Shown: positions 6,007 to 13,209 of the stretch, in pieces
Position numbering within the stretch: position 1 is the stretch's first letter
How the letters are laid out: each line of letters opens with the position of its first letter
From: CAYHXN01 sp964360605
GTDB lineage: Bacteria > Patescibacteriota > Minisyncoccia > UBA6257 > WO2-44-18
Assembly (NCBI GenBank): GCA_964360605.1
Contig: CAYHXN010000010.1
Span: 1-21,456, forward strand
Reading direction: 5' to 3'
Length of the DNA stretch: 21,456 nt
Made by a program: the position numbers and the translations under genes
Notes under the pieces: model-generated
The model's database searches: none
What the model saw: only the letters and a program-made list of their open reading frames with translations
Told to the model about the DNA's origin: nothing

Positions 6007-7681
6007 CGATAATTTTCTTAAGTTCGTACTTCAACACCTTACCAATAATATTTTTCGGGATTTCTAAAACAAATCTGAGTTCTCTGGGAATTTTTAGCGA
6101 TCCTAAACCGCTATTTCGGCAATAATCGGTAAGTTCCTCCAAGGTAAGCGATGCGCCGTCTTTTAAAACCACGCAGGCGACAACTTTTTCTCCAAACTGG
6201 CGGTCGGCAACGCCAATCACCGCCGCATCCGCGACAGATTGATGCTTTTTAATTATTGATTCTATCTCCGAAGGATAAATATTATCGCCCATCACCTTGA
6301 TCATATCTTTGTCTCGGCCCTTGAAATGCAGGAAGCCTCTCTCGTCTACTCCCACCAGATCGCCGGTTTTTAACCAGCCGTCTTCAAAAGCTTCTTGGGT
6401 TTCTTTGGAATTTTTCCAGTATCCCGCCATCACTTGCGGCCCGCGAATGTAAAGCTGATTTCCAACTATCTTCATTTCCGTGCCGGGCACTAATTGTCCC
6501 AAGCTGCCCTGCTTTTGCTTTTCTAAATCTGTTGGATTCACAGAAACTATTGGCGAGGCTTCAGAAAGGCCATATCCCTCCACTACGGTCGCTCCGGACA
6601 TAAATTCAAATTTTTCTTTAGTTCCTCCGTCTAACGCTCCGGCTCCGGAAATTCCATACCGCAGGTCCGGCAAATTAGCTCCGCGCATCACCTGACTGGA
6701 AACCAATCTTTCGTAAATAATCGGAACGGCTGGGAAGTGAGAAACCCGATGGCGCTTCAAAATTCTTAACAAATCTCTTACGCCCGCATCAACAACATCT
6801 TCCTTCTTCCGCAAAAATCTAGCATCGCCGGTTTTTTTAAATTCTTGTTCAAATTTCTTTATCTTTCCTTGGTCAATAAATTTCGGAACTAACACTACGG
6901 TTGCCCCAACCGCAAAAGCCAGATTCAAACAAACGGAAAATCCATAGACGTGGAAAAACGGCAGTAGCCCCAAGAAAACCGAATTGTGATCCACGGTTAT
7001 TTTTTCCTTGTTGACATGCGCGAGCGCTTGAAGTGCGTTGTTGACTAAATTGGAATGGGTCAGCATTGCCGCTTTCAAAGTGCCCGTGGTCCCGCCAGTA
7101 AATTGCAGTACCGCCAGTGAATCAGGTGTAAGAGAGCCATCAATGAATGGCCCCAAGTCCCTATTCCCAAGTATTTTAATATTTTCTTTCCAACTAACCT
7201 TTGTCAGTGGCTTTGGACGATTTTTCAACCAATAACCCACCTTTAAAAGCGGCGGCAGGTAATCAGCTGGCGAACAAATCATTAACATACGGTCAGAATA
7301 ATCGAAAGCTGGATCGTGACGGATCGCTTCAAAGTGCTCGCGAAAATTTTCGGAAACGATAATTACACGCGGATCGACTAATTTGATCATTTCAACTATT
7401 TTTTCGCTTGTTTCTAGAAAATTGGGCGCGACCACAATCGCTCCGATTTTCCAAACAGCAAGAAATCCTATCGGCATATTTGGAATGTTGGGCGCAATAA
7501 AACAAACGCGATCCCTAAATGTGACGCCATAATTTTTTAACACTCTGGCAAATTGATCGGAGAGAACGTCTGCTTCTTTGTAAGTGACTATCTTACCAAA
7601 ATAGATAAAAGCCGGTTCGTTGGGATATAAACTAACCGCCTCTTTCCATAAATCCACCAAGGTCCGGTTTTCATCAATCAA
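5993..7681 (-). CDS. AMP-forming acyl-CoA synthetase/ligase (FadD-like)
   Basis: ANL-superfamily adenylating enzyme: activates a carboxylate with ATP, then usually transfers it to CoA. Seen: P-loop FTGGTTGTLK (194-203) followed by AAMLTHSNL, GYGLSE (369-374), GWLKTGD (435-441) with GRDKDMIKVMGDNIYP, and the C-terminal catalytic Lys548 in NIIGKVLKYEL. Domain order and 562-aa length match long-chain fatty-acyl-CoA ligases, but substrate cannot be read from sequence. The usual Gly after the P-loop Lys is Ala (KAAML). The start is TTG at 7681, with weak SD AAGAG 7 nt before it. It has its own promoter and terminator and no lipid-metabolism neighbours. Confidence 0.92.
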   Translation of the reverse strand: MIDENRTLVDLWKEAVSLYPNEPAFIYFGKIVTYKEADVLSDQFARVLKNYGVTFRDRVCFIAPNIPNMPIGFLAVWKIGAIVVAPNFLETSEKIVEMIKLVDPRVIIVSENFREHFEAIRHDPAFDYSDRMLMICSPADYLPPLLKVGYWLKNRPKPLTKVSWKENIKILGNRDLGPFIDGSLTPDSLAVLQFTGGTTGTLKAAMLTHSNLVNNALQALAHVNKEKITVDHNSVFLGLLPFFHVYGFSVCLNLAFAVGATVVLVPKFIDQGKIKKFEQEFKKTGDARFLRKKEDVVDAGVRDLLRILKRHRVSHFPAVPIIYERLVSSQVMRGANLPDLRYGISGAGALDGGTKEKFEFMSGATVVEGYGLSEASPIVSVNPTDLEKQKQGSLGQLVPGTEMKIVGNQLYIRGPQVMAGYWKNSKETQEAFEDGWLKTGDLVGVDERGFLHFKGRDKDMIKVMGDNIYPSEIESIIKKHQSVADAAVIGVADRQFGEKVVACVVLKDGASLTLEELTDYCRNSGLGSLKIPRELRFVLEIPKNIIGKVLKYELKKIIETSS

Positions 7682-7707
7682 TTTTTGACTCTTAAAAAAC
7701 TATGGAA

Positions 7708-7736
7708 AATATATTAAAAATTAAGCTTAGAGTCAA
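7708..7736 (-). promoter_or_regulatory. Promoter of the acyl-CoA ligase gene
   Basis: -35 TTGACT at 7736-7731, a 17-nt spacer, and -10 TATATT at 7713-7708. Predicted leader of about 20 nt carrying AAGAG before the TTG start. Confidence 0.75.
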
Positions 7737-7756
7737 TCCTATTTTTAATTAAGAAT

Positions 7757-7779
7757 AAAAAAACCCGATATGAATCGGG
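7757..7779 (-). terminator. Intrinsic terminator of the 118-aa gene
   Basis: Six-bp stem CCCGAT/ATCGGG with loop TCAT on the - strand, followed directly by seven Ts. Confidence 0.88.
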
Positions 7780-7781
7780 AA

Positions 7782-8138
7782 TTAAAGATCTTGGACTATT
7801 GATAAAAATTTATTTAAAGGTTGGTGGACCTCGCCATTTGTTCCAGGGGATACACAGCCGCCGGGGCTATAATCAAAGTTTTTCCTCTTCTTTTCGGCTC
7901 GCCCGCGGATTTGCTCTTCAACAACACGACCCACTTCTCCACTTATTTGAATCGCTTCTCTTGATTCGGGATCGTGGGTATCAAAAACTATTAGTTCGTA
8001 ACATTCTGGAAATCCCATTTTTCTGAAATAAAGTCCGCAACTATTAAGAACCGCATGATAACCGGCAATGTCTTTCCACCAAACAATCTTTTTTCTCTCG
8101 GTTAATTCTTTCAGCTTCTGGCTCAAATCATGGTCCAT
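7782..8138 (-). CDS. Orphan 118-aa soluble protein, function unknown
   Basis: No family recognised. The protein is hydrophilic with no membrane helix or signal peptide. Visible: a charged N-terminus (DHDLSQKLKELTERKK), a central segment with hydrophobic strands (YELIVFDTHD), and a basic helix (EEQIRGRAEKKRKNF). Four Cys are scattered without a metal motif. It is a single-gene unit: promoter TTGAAA/TATAAT in the end of tatD, weak ribosome site (TTAGAG, 6 nt before ATG), and a strong terminator right after the stop. These signals argue for a real gene more than composition does. Confidence 0.78.
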   Translation of the reverse strand: MDHDLSQKLKELTERKKIVWWKDIAGYHAVLNSCGLYFRKMGFPECYELIVFDTHDPESREAIQISGEVGRVVEEQIRGRAEKKRKNFDYSPGGCVSPGTNGEVHQPLNKFLSIVQDL

Positions 8139-8164
8139 TTCAAACTCTAAAAAGTCCGAAATGT

Positions 8165-8192
8165 ATTATAAAGATATTTTAAAAATTTTCAA
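8165..8192 (-). promoter_or_regulatory. Promoter of the 118-aa gene, inside the tatD 3' end
   Basis: -35 TTGAAA at 8192-8187, a 16-nt spacer, and a perfect -10 TATAAT at 8170-8165, which overlaps the tatD stop codon. Leader about 19 nt. Confidence 0.75.
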
Positions 8193-9008
8193 GGCGTTAG
8201 CGGTAGTTTGTTCAGCGATTCTTTCTAAAGAAACCTCCTTTAATTCAGATAGCTTCTTAGCAGTTTCCGCGATATAAGCCGGTTCGTTGCGTTTCCCTCT
8301 GTACGGTTCTGGAGCGACATAGGGCGCGTCAGTTTCCAATAAAATTCTTTCTAAAGGAATAAATTTTATAACTTCATCATAATCACGAGCAAAGGTAATC
8401 ACCCCGCCAAAGGTAAAATAAAGTCCGGCCTCTACCAATTTTTTAGTTATTTCTAAGCCACCTACGTAAAAATGCACCGCAGTTTTTAGTTTATAGCGAT
8501 TGGCTTTTAGAAGTTCTGATAGATCTTCGTAAGCATCATCGGTCCCCTTACTGGGACGGCAATGAATCATTAACGCCTTGTCTAATTCCTGTGCTAGCTT
8601 CGCCTGCGCTAAAAATACCTCCTTTTGTTTTTCTTTTATCATTTTTATCTGCCTCATTTCGCTTGTCCCTAGCCTATAGTAATCCAATCCGCACTCTCCG
8701 ATCGCCACAACTTTCGGATTTTTTGCTAAAGCCCGTAATTTTTCAATATCAAAATTTTCCGGCGCCGCTCCTTTTTGCTCCTTTTTATCGTGATGCCATT
8801 CTTCGCTTAAATGATTTGGATGAAATCCAACAGTCGCCCAAATATCCTTTGGGTATTTTTCGGCAAGCTTAATAGCCGATTCCGAAGTTGTCGATTGCGT
8901 GCCGACGCAAATCATTTTTATACCAGCCTTTTGAGCGTGTTGAATAACCGCTTCGCGGTCAGCGTCATACGTTAGGAAATGTATGTGAGTATGGGAATCT
9001 ATAAGCAT
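8166..9008 (-). CDS. tatD: TatD-family metal-dependent DNase
   Basis: Amidohydrolase-fold (TIM-barrel) phosphodiesterase; family members act as 3'-5' exonucleases in repair and DNA turnover. Metal-site residues are in place: His6/His8 in DSHTHIH, Glu105 in IGECGLDYY, His149 in MIHCR, His179 in AVHFY, and Asp227 in LLETDAPY. GFHPN at 61-65 is also typical. Length 280 aa is a little above the usual ~260, with an insert near 70-85. The common HCFTG motif reads HFYVG here. It is followed by the orphan gene whose promoter it contains. A -10-like TATAAA ends 9 nt before ATG, so the mRNA is leaderless or nearly so. It diverges from the small + strand unit at 9032-9150. Confidence 0.95.
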   Translation of the reverse strand: MLIDSHTHIHFLTYDADREAVIQHAQKAGIKMICVGTQSTTSESAIKLAEKYPKDIWATVGFHPNHLSEEWHHDKKEQKGAAPENFDIEKLRALAKNPKVVAIGECGLDYYRLGTSEMRQIKMIKEKQKEVFLAQAKLAQELDKALMIHCRPSKGTDDAYEDLSELLKANRYKLKTAVHFYVGGLEITKKLVEAGLYFTFGGVITFARDYDEVIKFIPLERILLETDAPYVAPEPYRGKRNEPAYIAETAKKLSELKEVSLERIAEQTTANALKIFKISL

Positions 9009-9031
9009 CTATCGCATTTTATATTCTACAT

Positions 9032-9061
9032 TTGACGAAATTAAAAACAATATGGTAAATT
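9032..9061 (+). promoter_or_regulatory. Promoter for a small + strand unit
   Basis: -35 TTGACG at 9032-9037, an 18-nt spacer, and an extended -10 TGG-TAAATT (9053-9061). The predicted start is G9068, the first base of the first hairpin of the RNA candidate. It diverges from tatD. Confidence 0.5.
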
Positions 9062-9067
9062 CACCTT

Positions 9068-9150
9068 GTCCTTCGGAATGTCAATCCGGCTGGACTAGCG
9101 GCCTCAAAACCGCGGATGCTCTTTAGCCCCCAATGGTCTGGGGGCTTTTT
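9068..9150 (+). ncRNA. Candidate ~80-nt structured small RNA (or 24-codon micro-ORF)
   Basis: Three consecutive hairpins fill the predicted transcript: (1) GTCC-TCGGA pairs with TCCGG-GGAC (9068-9095) around loop ATGTCAA; (2) GCGG/CCGC at 9098-9113; (3) a 7-bp terminator at 9125-9146 plus a T-tract. Nothing else on the + strand is nearby, so the terminator must serve this unit. Alternative: ATG 9052 opens a 24-codon frame, MVNSPCPSECQSGWTSGLKT plus ADAL, ending in TAG at 9124-9126 as the terminator stem begins. The extended -10 overlaps that ATG, so only one reading is likely right, unless an upstream promoter exists. It matches no RNA family I know. Confidence 0.45.
9125..9150 (+). terminator. 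Strong + strand intrinsic terminator
   Basis: Perfect 7-bp stem AGCCCCC/GGGGGCT with an 8-nt loop, ending in TTTTT (9146-9150). On the - strand no T-tract follows the stem, so it does not serve metG, whose stop codon is at 9152-9154. Confidence 0.85.
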
Positions 9151-9151
9151 A

Positions 9152-10594
9152 TTAAGGAATCCGTGGAAATAAATTTTCTGTTTTTTTTACCCGAAGACTG
9201 CTCTTGTCCTCCCAAGCTATCGCTTGAGTAATCTTTTCCGATGTTTTCGGTAAGAACGGGTTTAACAAAGCGGCGATAGTATCTAATATCACGATAAGCG
9301 TATAGATGCATTCTGGATGATTCCAAGCCTGTTTCTCGTTAACATAGGCATCTCCGTAGTGAATCAATTCCCAGATCGCCATTAGCGCTTCGTGGATGCG
9401 CGATTCTTTAATATCTTCTTCAAAAATCTTTTTTATTGATTTAATTTTTTGGATAACTAGCTTATCCTCTTTCTCTGCCTTTATTTTTCCAAGTTTCTCC
9501 CCCATCGCCAGCACTCGCGAAGTAAAGTTCCCTAAGCCATTAGCTAAATCGCTATTGTAGCGTTCTTCAAAAGCAGCGTAGCTAAAATTACCGTCTTCAA
9601 ACGGCGAGAATTCCCTAAGTAAAAAATAACGAACCGCCTCCGCGCCATACTTGCCCACTAAAGCAGCTGGATCAATGACGTTACCGACGGTTTTAGAAAT
9701 TTTTTGGCCATCCACATTAATAAAACCGTGAACAAAGATGGTTTTGGGTAATTTTATGCCAGTCGCCAAAAGCATGCCCGGCCAAATAGCGGCGTGAAAT
9801 CGGAGATTGTCTTTACCAATCACCTGGATATCGGCCGGCCAATACTTTTTAAACAGACTTTCGTCTTCCGAACCGTAACCCAAAGCGGAAATATAATTAA
9901 CTAAGGCGTCCGCCCAAACGTACATAGTTTGTGAAGAATCATCCGGCACGGGAACACCCCATTTTAAGTCTTTGCTGGGACGAGAGAAACTCACGTCTTT
10001 TAGCCCCGAACGAATAAAGGCCAGAATTTCGTTTTTGCGGCTTTCTGGAACAATTCGCAATTTATCTTTCAAAATTAGCTTTTCAATTTTCTTTCCATAG
10101 TCGGAAAGTTTAAAAAACCAGTTTTCTTCTTCTATCGTTTCTGGCGCTTTTTGGTGGTCTTGGCACTTGCCATCAATTAAATCTTTTTCGGTAATGAAAG
10201 CTTCGTGTCCGACGCAATAGATGCCCCGATAAGTCTTTTTGTACAGATCCCCGTTCTCAGCTAATTTCTTCCATAATTTCCGCGCTCCTGGCCAATGGCG
10301 ATTTTGGTCAGAGGTTCTAATAAAATCGTCCCAAGATAAATTTAAAATTTCCCGCAAGGCGCGAAATTTTTGGGAATTTTCGTCAACAAATTCTTTTGGA
10401 GATTTACCAGCGGCTTCCGCGGAACGGACAATCTTAGCCCCGTGTTCGTCCGTACCGGTTAAAAACCGAACGTCGTATCCCTGCTGACGGTGCCAGCGCG
10501 CCAAAACATCCGCGTATAAAGAATCCAAAACATTTCCTATATGAGGAGTGGCATTAACGTAGGGTATGGAAGTAGTAATGTAGAACTTCTTCAT
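9152..10594 (-). CDS. metG: Methionyl-tRNA synthetase
   Basis: Charges initiator and elongator tRNA-Met. Class Ia signature PHIGN at 17-21 within SIPYVNATPHIGN, TGTDEHG at 46-52, the methionine-pocket segment MYVWADALVNY (224-234), and a variant KMSKS loop, KISKT (298-302), followed by VGNVIDP. The connective peptide retains only Cys127 and Cys144 of the usual zinc-knuckle positions, as far as I can see. Length 480 aa: it lacks the C-terminal EMAP/OB tRNA-binding appendix of the longer enzymes. The promoter is unclear; TAAAAG six bases before ATG fits the leaderless pattern weakly, and there is no convincing SD. Confidence 0.97.
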   Translation of the reverse strand: MKKFYITTSIPYVNATPHIGNVLDSLYADVLARWHRQQGYDVRFLTGTDEHGAKIVRSAEAAGKSPKEFVDENSQKFRALREILNLSWDDFIRTSDQNRHWPGARKLWKKLAENGDLYKKTYRGIYCVGHEAFITEKDLIDGKCQDHQKAPETIEEENWFFKLSDYGKKIEKLILKDKLRIVPESRKNEILAFIRSGLKDVSFSRPSKDLKWGVPVPDDSSQTMYVWADALVNYISALGYGSEDESLFKKYWPADIQVIGKDNLRFHAAIWPGMLLATGIKLPKTIFVHGFINVDGQKISKTVGNVIDPAALVGKYGAEAVRYFLLREFSPFEDGNFSYAAFEERYNSDLANGLGNFTSRVLAMGEKLGKIKAEKEDKLVIQKIKSIKKIFEEDIKESRIHEALMAIWELIHYGDAYVNEKQAWNHPECIYTLIVILDTIAALLNPFLPKTSEKITQAIAWEDKSSLRVKKTENLFPRIP

Positions 10595-10619
10595 AATGTT
10601 CTTTTACAAAGTATGAAAA

Positions 10620-10669
10620 GACACGAAATTACGAAATTATTTTTCGTAGATTCGTAAAAAATTCGTACT
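10620..10669. repeat. AT-rich inverted and direct repeats of ACGAAAT/TTCGTA upstream of metG
   Basis: The AI-2E-metG gap is packed with copies of (T)ACGAA and TTCGTA. The two central copies form a 7-bp hairpin (TACGAAA/TTTCGTA on the - strand), extendable by an outer ACGAA/TTCGT pair. No T-tract follows. It could be an mRNA structure or a protein-binding cluster before metG. Confidence 0.4.
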
Positions 10670-10677
10670 CCGTAAAT

Positions 10678-11697
10678 TTAAAGTCCGAGACCGCGCCGTT
10701 TGATTTTATTACTAGACCAACTTTCCAAAACTTCTTGAAAAATCACGGCCGCCGGAACAGCTAAAATTAGGCCGACAAAACCGAAAACTTGGGCGCCGAT
10801 CATTAAAGAAATCAAAATAACCGCCGGATTGAGATTTGTGGTCAAACTAGTTACCGCGGGAACTAAGATGTGATTTTCAATTTGCTGGACAATGACAAAA
10901 AGAATCAAAACATAAATGCCGAGCGTCAAAGATTCGGTAAGGCCGATTAACACCGCCAAGCTTCCGCTAAAAATCGGACCGACGTAGGGAACGATTTCTA
11001 AAACAGCGGCCAAAATACCTAAGATTAAACTATACTTTACGCCCAGTAGCCAAAGACCCAAAAACACCCCGAAACCGATAGCCAAACTTAAAAAAACCTG
11101 GCCGGCAAACCATTTGCCGATTTTAGAACGAACCCGATTGTAAAGAGTAACGGCTCGGTCTTCGTAAACCGAAGGAATAATTGTCACTAAAAGCTTTTCT
11201 ACTCCGTCACGGCCGACGGTCAGATAAAAGGAAAGCACGAAGACCGATGCGGTCAGCGCCAAACTGCCTAAAAAGCGAGAGCTTACGTCCAGAAGCGAAG
11301 TGCCGCCGCTAAGAAGAATATCGGCTACCTTAGTCAAACTTTGATTAATAGTTTCCAAGGCGGCGGAAGCATCAATAAACTTGAAGACCGTTCCGGAAAA
11401 TCGGTCAAAGCTGGAAAGTAAATTATTCAATTCGGAAATAGCCAACGGTAGAATGGTGTAAATAATCAACGCAACGCCAAAAAGAGCGGCGATGTAGATA
11501 ATCAGGGTGCCCAAAAGACGCGGGACCTTGTTTTTTTCCAATCGGCTTACTAAAGGATCTAATGCCGAAGAGATAACTATAGCCAAAAAGAACGCTACTA
11601 GAATGTCACGGGCTGCGAAAATCAGCCAAACAAAAAGACCGAGAAAAAAAACTTTCCATAAGCTTCCCCAGTCAATTGTCCAATTCTTCTGTTCCAC
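10678..11697 (-). CDS. AI-2E/PerM-family polytopic membrane protein
   Basis: Member of the AI-2E transporter (PerM/YdiK) family. Hydrophobic segments lie near residues 13-46, 61-87, 143-162, 194-220, 223-255, 258-282 and 290-325. The signature stretches EIVPYVGP and QIENHILVPAV, and a C-terminal block (LNPAVILISLMIGAQVFG) are present. Family substrates are poorly defined: some members are linked to autoinducer-2 export, others to sodium/proton exchange, so no substrate is assigned. Start is GTG at 11697; no SD. Promoter TTGCCA/TTAAAT (17-nt spacer) ends 6 nt before GTG, again leaderless. Length 339 aa is normal. Upstream lies the large inverted-repeat element. Confidence 0.92.
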   Translation of the reverse strand: MEQKNWTIDWGSLWKVFFLGLFVWLIFAARDILVAFFLAIVISSALDPLVSRLEKNKVPRLLGTLIIYIAALFGVALIIYTILPLAISELNNLLSSFDRFSGTVFKFIDASAALETINQSLTKVADILLSGGTSLLDVSSRFLGSLALTASVFVLSFYLTVGRDGVEKLLVTIIPSVYEDRAVTLYNRVRSKIGKWFAGQVFLSLAIGFGVFLGLWLLGVKYSLILGILAAVLEIVPYVGPIFSGSLAVLIGLTESLTLGIYVLILFVIVQQIENHILVPAVTSLTTNLNPAVILISLMIGAQVFGFVGLILAVPAAVIFQEVLESWSSNKIKRRGLGL

Positions 11698-11732
11698 GCT
11701 TAAATTTAACTATATTTTATTCCCTTTGGCAA
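11698..11732 (-). promoter_or_regulatory. Promoter of the AI-2E-family gene, leaderless
   Basis: -35 TTGCCA at 11732-11727, a 17-nt spacer, -10 TTAAAT at 11709-11704, then TTAAGC and GTG. An overlapping TATAGT (11714-11709) lacks a properly spaced -35. Confidence 0.5.
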
Positions 11733-11740
11733 GGGCTCAA

Positions 11741-11874
11741 GGAAAATTTTCCGCTCATTCTCGCGGCTCCAGCGAGCCGCTCCGAGGTTTTCGGCCTTTT
11801 CACCCGCCTAATTTTTGCGAAAAATTTGGCGAGACCATGCCGAAAAGGCCTCAAAATCCGCGGAAAAACTTTCC
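11741..11874. repeat. 134-bp multibranched inverted-repeat element, possible structured RNA
   Basis: Four nested or adjacent stems account for most of the gap. Outer stem 11741-11754 with 11860-11874 (13 pairs, one mismatch, one bulge). Hairpin 11763-11780 (perfect 7 bp, loop CAGC). Stem 11793-11801 with 11842-11850 (perfect 9 bp), which encloses hairpin 11805-11831 (CGCC/GGCG plus AATTTTT/AAAAATT, one T-T mismatch). The whole closes into a cloverleaf-like shape. No coding frame fits on either strand. It could be a riboregulator leader for the AI-2E gene, a free RNA, or a palindromic mobile (MITE/REP-like) sequence. The strand is undetermined. Confidence 0.55.
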
Positions 11875-11945
11875 TTTTCGCTAGTTTTAACTAAAGGAGC
11901 CTCAATAAAGAAAACGCTTCAGCTAGAAAAACGTTATGAGAGGAA

Positions 11946-13208
11946 TTAAAAGTGAAGTATCTCCCGAAACTCTTTATCGTCTTTATAAGGCCCGATCATC
12001 GCCAAATTCAGCTTATCATCACGAAAGATTTCGTTAGCAACATCTATGACTTCTTTTTTAGAAACGGCGTTAATTTTTTTCAAAAGCTCCTCCGGGGAAA
12101 GAAGTTCTTTTTTCAACACCTCCTGTCCGCCGTAGTAAACGGCGATAGCGTCGGTGGTTTCTAATCCCAAAACCAGGCGGCCGCTAAGATGATCCTTGAC
12201 CCGTGTCAGTTCCGCATCATCCAAATCGCCATTTTTTAAATGATGTAGTTCGCCCAAAATTGCTCCGATGACAGTTTTTAATTTGGAGTGCTCAATACCA
12301 GCGGCAATGCTTAAAAATCCGTGGTCGGTGAAAGTATCGCTTCCAGCTTTTATATAGTAAGCCGCGCCGAGCTCCTCCCGGACTTTTTGAAAAAGCCGCG
12401 AGCTCATTCCGCCGCCAAGGATGTCGCTAAGCACTTCCAAAGCGTAATTCCGCTCATCAAAAGCGTCAAAAGCGCGGAAAGCCATAACAAGATGGGTCTG
12501 GTCGGATTGCTTAAATCTCACTAAAGTTTCCGGTTTTGACTGGTTGTCCAAGGTTTTTATTTTTCCATGCTTGGAATCCGCGGGAATGTTTTGAAAATGT
12601 TTTTCAATTTTGGATAACAAGGATTTTTCTTCCACCGGTCCGGCAATAATGATGGTGGTAGCAGAAGCGACATAGTGCTTGGAGCGGTAATTGATAAAGT
12701 CCTCACGAGTAAGCTTCCGAATGATTTCTTTTTTGCCGCCTACGTCCCAGCCGGCCGGCTGGTCTCCATACAAAAGTTCCATTATTAAGTCCTGCACCTT
12801 TCTTTGCGGCATATCTTCGTACATATTCAGCTCTTCAATAATCACTCCCTTTTCTTTTTCAATTTCGGCGGCGTCAAAAACCGGATTTAGATAAAGATCG
12901 CTGATTAAATCCAAAGCGTGGTCGGCGTGCTCGTTCCGAACTTTAGCAAAATATCCCGTCCATTCTTGCGAAGTAAAAGCGTTGTATTCCGCTCCTAAGG
13001 CGTCTAATTCGCTGGAAATCCGGAGCGCGGTCGGCCGCTTGGCCGTTCCCTTAAAACACATATGCTCCAAAAAATGGGATAAGCCGTTAATCTCCGACGT
13101 TTCGTACTTGGAACCGGCCTCCACTAAAGTTAAAACCGTGGTCGCCAAACTGTCGTGAGGCGCTAAAATAACTCGCAATCCGTTAGGTAAAGTAATTTTT
13201 TTAAACAT
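11946..13208 (-). CDS. M16-family zinc peptidase (processing-peptidase type)
   Basis: Inverted zinc-site metallopeptidase of the pitrilysin/mitochondrial-processing-peptidase clan. Inverzincin motif HFLEH at 45-49, with the third ligand Glu125 exactly 76 residues on (GVIIEELNMYED). The second half (from ~170) is the paired non-catalytic M16 domain, with SDILGGGMSSRLFQKVREE. Length 420 aa is normal for single-chain bacterial forms. I chose ATG 13208, one base after the glyS stop, over TTG 13238, which would overlap glyS and add ten residues not expected before FKKITLPNGLRV. No SD, so translation is probably coupled to glyS. No signal peptide is seen, so it is probably cytoplasmic, for peptide turnover. 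Confidence 0.95.
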   Translation of the reverse strand: MFKKITLPNGLRVILAPHDSLATTVLTLVEAGSKYETSEINGLSHFLEHMCFKGTAKRPTALRISSELDALGAEYNAFTSQEWTGYFAKVRNEHADHALDLISDLYLNPVFDAAEIEKEKGVIIEELNMYEDMPQRKVQDLIMELLYGDQPAGWDVGGKKEIIRKLTREDFINYRSKHYVASATTIIIAGPVEEKSLLSKIEKHFQNIPADSKHGKIKTLDNQSKPETLVRFKQSDQTHLVMAFRAFDAFDERNYALEVLSDILGGGMSSRLFQKVREELGAAYYIKAGSDTFTDHGFLSIAAGIEHSKLKTVIGAILGELHHLKNGDLDDAELTRVKDHLSGRLVLGLETTDAIAVYYGGQEVLKKELLSPEELLKKINAVSKKEVIDVANEIFRDDKLNLAMIGPYKDDKEFREILHF

Positions 13209-13209
13209 T

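Noticed and set aside
9052..9150. A tRNA or tmRNA in the tatD-metG gap (CTCAAAA resembles an anticodon loop)
   Set aside because: No T-loop, acceptor stem or CCA, and the flanking stem does not give five pairs around a seven-base loop.
10678..11697. Evidence for AI-2 quorum sensing
   Set aside because: The family name is historical; no luxS or lsr gene is visible and the substrate cannot be read from sequence.
11507..11884. 125-codon + strand frame (and 11676-11894) covering the AI-2E start and the gap
   Set aside because: Antisense to conserved AI-2E sequence, low-complexity basic translation, and the gap part is explained by inverted repeats.
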